Below are positions 30,287 through 30,415 of a stretch of DNA of 30,415 bases, piece by piece. Every line of letters starts with the position of its first letter. Position 1 is the stretch's first letter. Below the pieces are notes generated by a model that had not been told where the DNA came from, searched no databases, and saw nothing but the letters and a program-made list of their open reading frames with translations. The position numbers and the translations under genes are program-made. The DNA is from Firmicutes bacterium CAG:24053_14 (GTDB lineage Bacteria; Bacillota; Clostridia; Oscillospirales; Oscillospiraceae): positions 1 through 30,415 of the forward strand of contig MNSZ01000060.1 of the NCBI GenBank assembly GCA_001916715.1, given 5' to 3'.

Positions 30287-30415
30287 CCTTATCCGTCTTA
30301 TGGATATTTTTCTGGCCATCAAAGTAATAGCCAGCGTCGATGCTGTTATCCAGCTCGATGCAGTACGGATGCCAACCGTAACCAGCATCCTTGGAGGGAA
30401 TGTCAATCCCCAACT
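30168..30415 (-). CDS. Possible partial minus-strand gene at the window edge
   Basis: A minus-strand frame enters from the right edge and ends at 30168. It codes for about 81 residues with a natural-looking composition (GYGWHPYCIELDNSIDAGYY, FAPSNAKQARFEIVP). It overlaps the end of the Rrf2 gene by 119 bases, so one of the two ends may not be as shown, or the Rrf2 tail may be altered. I do not recognise the protein. Confidence 0.3.
   Translation of the reverse strand, partial: LGIDIPSKDAGYGWHPYCIELDNSIDAGYYFDGQKNIHKTDKVSQNTAYFAPSNAKQARFEIVPNTNGKSVRCFEQEDSLW

Overview
The window looks like part of an integrative and conjugative element (ICE) in a moderately GC-rich gut-type Clostridia, probably near Oscillospiraceae/Lachnospiraceae. 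The taxon is inferred from strong AGGAGG ribosome binding sites, the Firmicutes-type type IV secretion (T4SS) gene set, a sortase-anchored Cna-B adhesin and DUF3268/DUF5697/DUF6100-like ICE genes. No relaxase, integrase or replication origin could be recognised, so this is a segment of the element rather than the whole of it.

Layout. Positions 1-95 hold the 5' end of a minus-strand tRNA and a tRNA-Gly-like remnant, a plausible att scar. Positions 96-605 are non-coding but rich in dyads and carry a likely promoter. Two DNA-binding-type genes follow (606-2292), then a terminator-like nested hairpin. The conjugation machine runs from 2485 to 14470: VirB2-like pilin, VirB6/TrbL-like channel protein (apparently with a non-canonical ATC start), NlpC/P60+3D peptidoglycan hydrolase, PrgI-like protein, VirB4 ATPase, three accessory proteins and the VirD4/TraG coupling protein. 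A 1.8-kb insertion sequence with TTAA target duplications sits exactly on the VirD4 stop codon and separates it from an S1-domain protein that carries a 27-residue acidic tandem repeat (16301-17701).

Accessory region. An AbiE-type toxin-antitoxin pair follows. Its promoter is embedded in a perfect 17-bp inverted repeat, and its toxin is frameshifted at an A7 tract. Next come a YbjN-like protein, a Pro-rich lipoprotein, a 1515-residue thioester-domain/Cna-B adhesin ending in VPKTG, a mini zinc-ribbon protein and a membrane-anchored exported protein. These may serve contact between mating cells or with the host.

From 26061 a strong promoter drives a structured leader RNA with a predicted pseudoknot. 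Downstream is a translationally coupled operon: DUF3268 zinc-finger protein, small sigma factor and signal peptidase I. After a strong terminator (27790-27829) the sequence becomes AT-richer: a minus-strand AraC regulator, an IS5-family element with a two-frame transposase, and an Rrf2-family regulator. This may be later-acquired cargo or the far side of the element.

The most interesting items are the leader RNA with its DUF3268-sigma-signal peptidase operon, the ICE-borne thioester adhesin, the VirB6 start codon, and the AbiE locus with its homopolymer frameshift.
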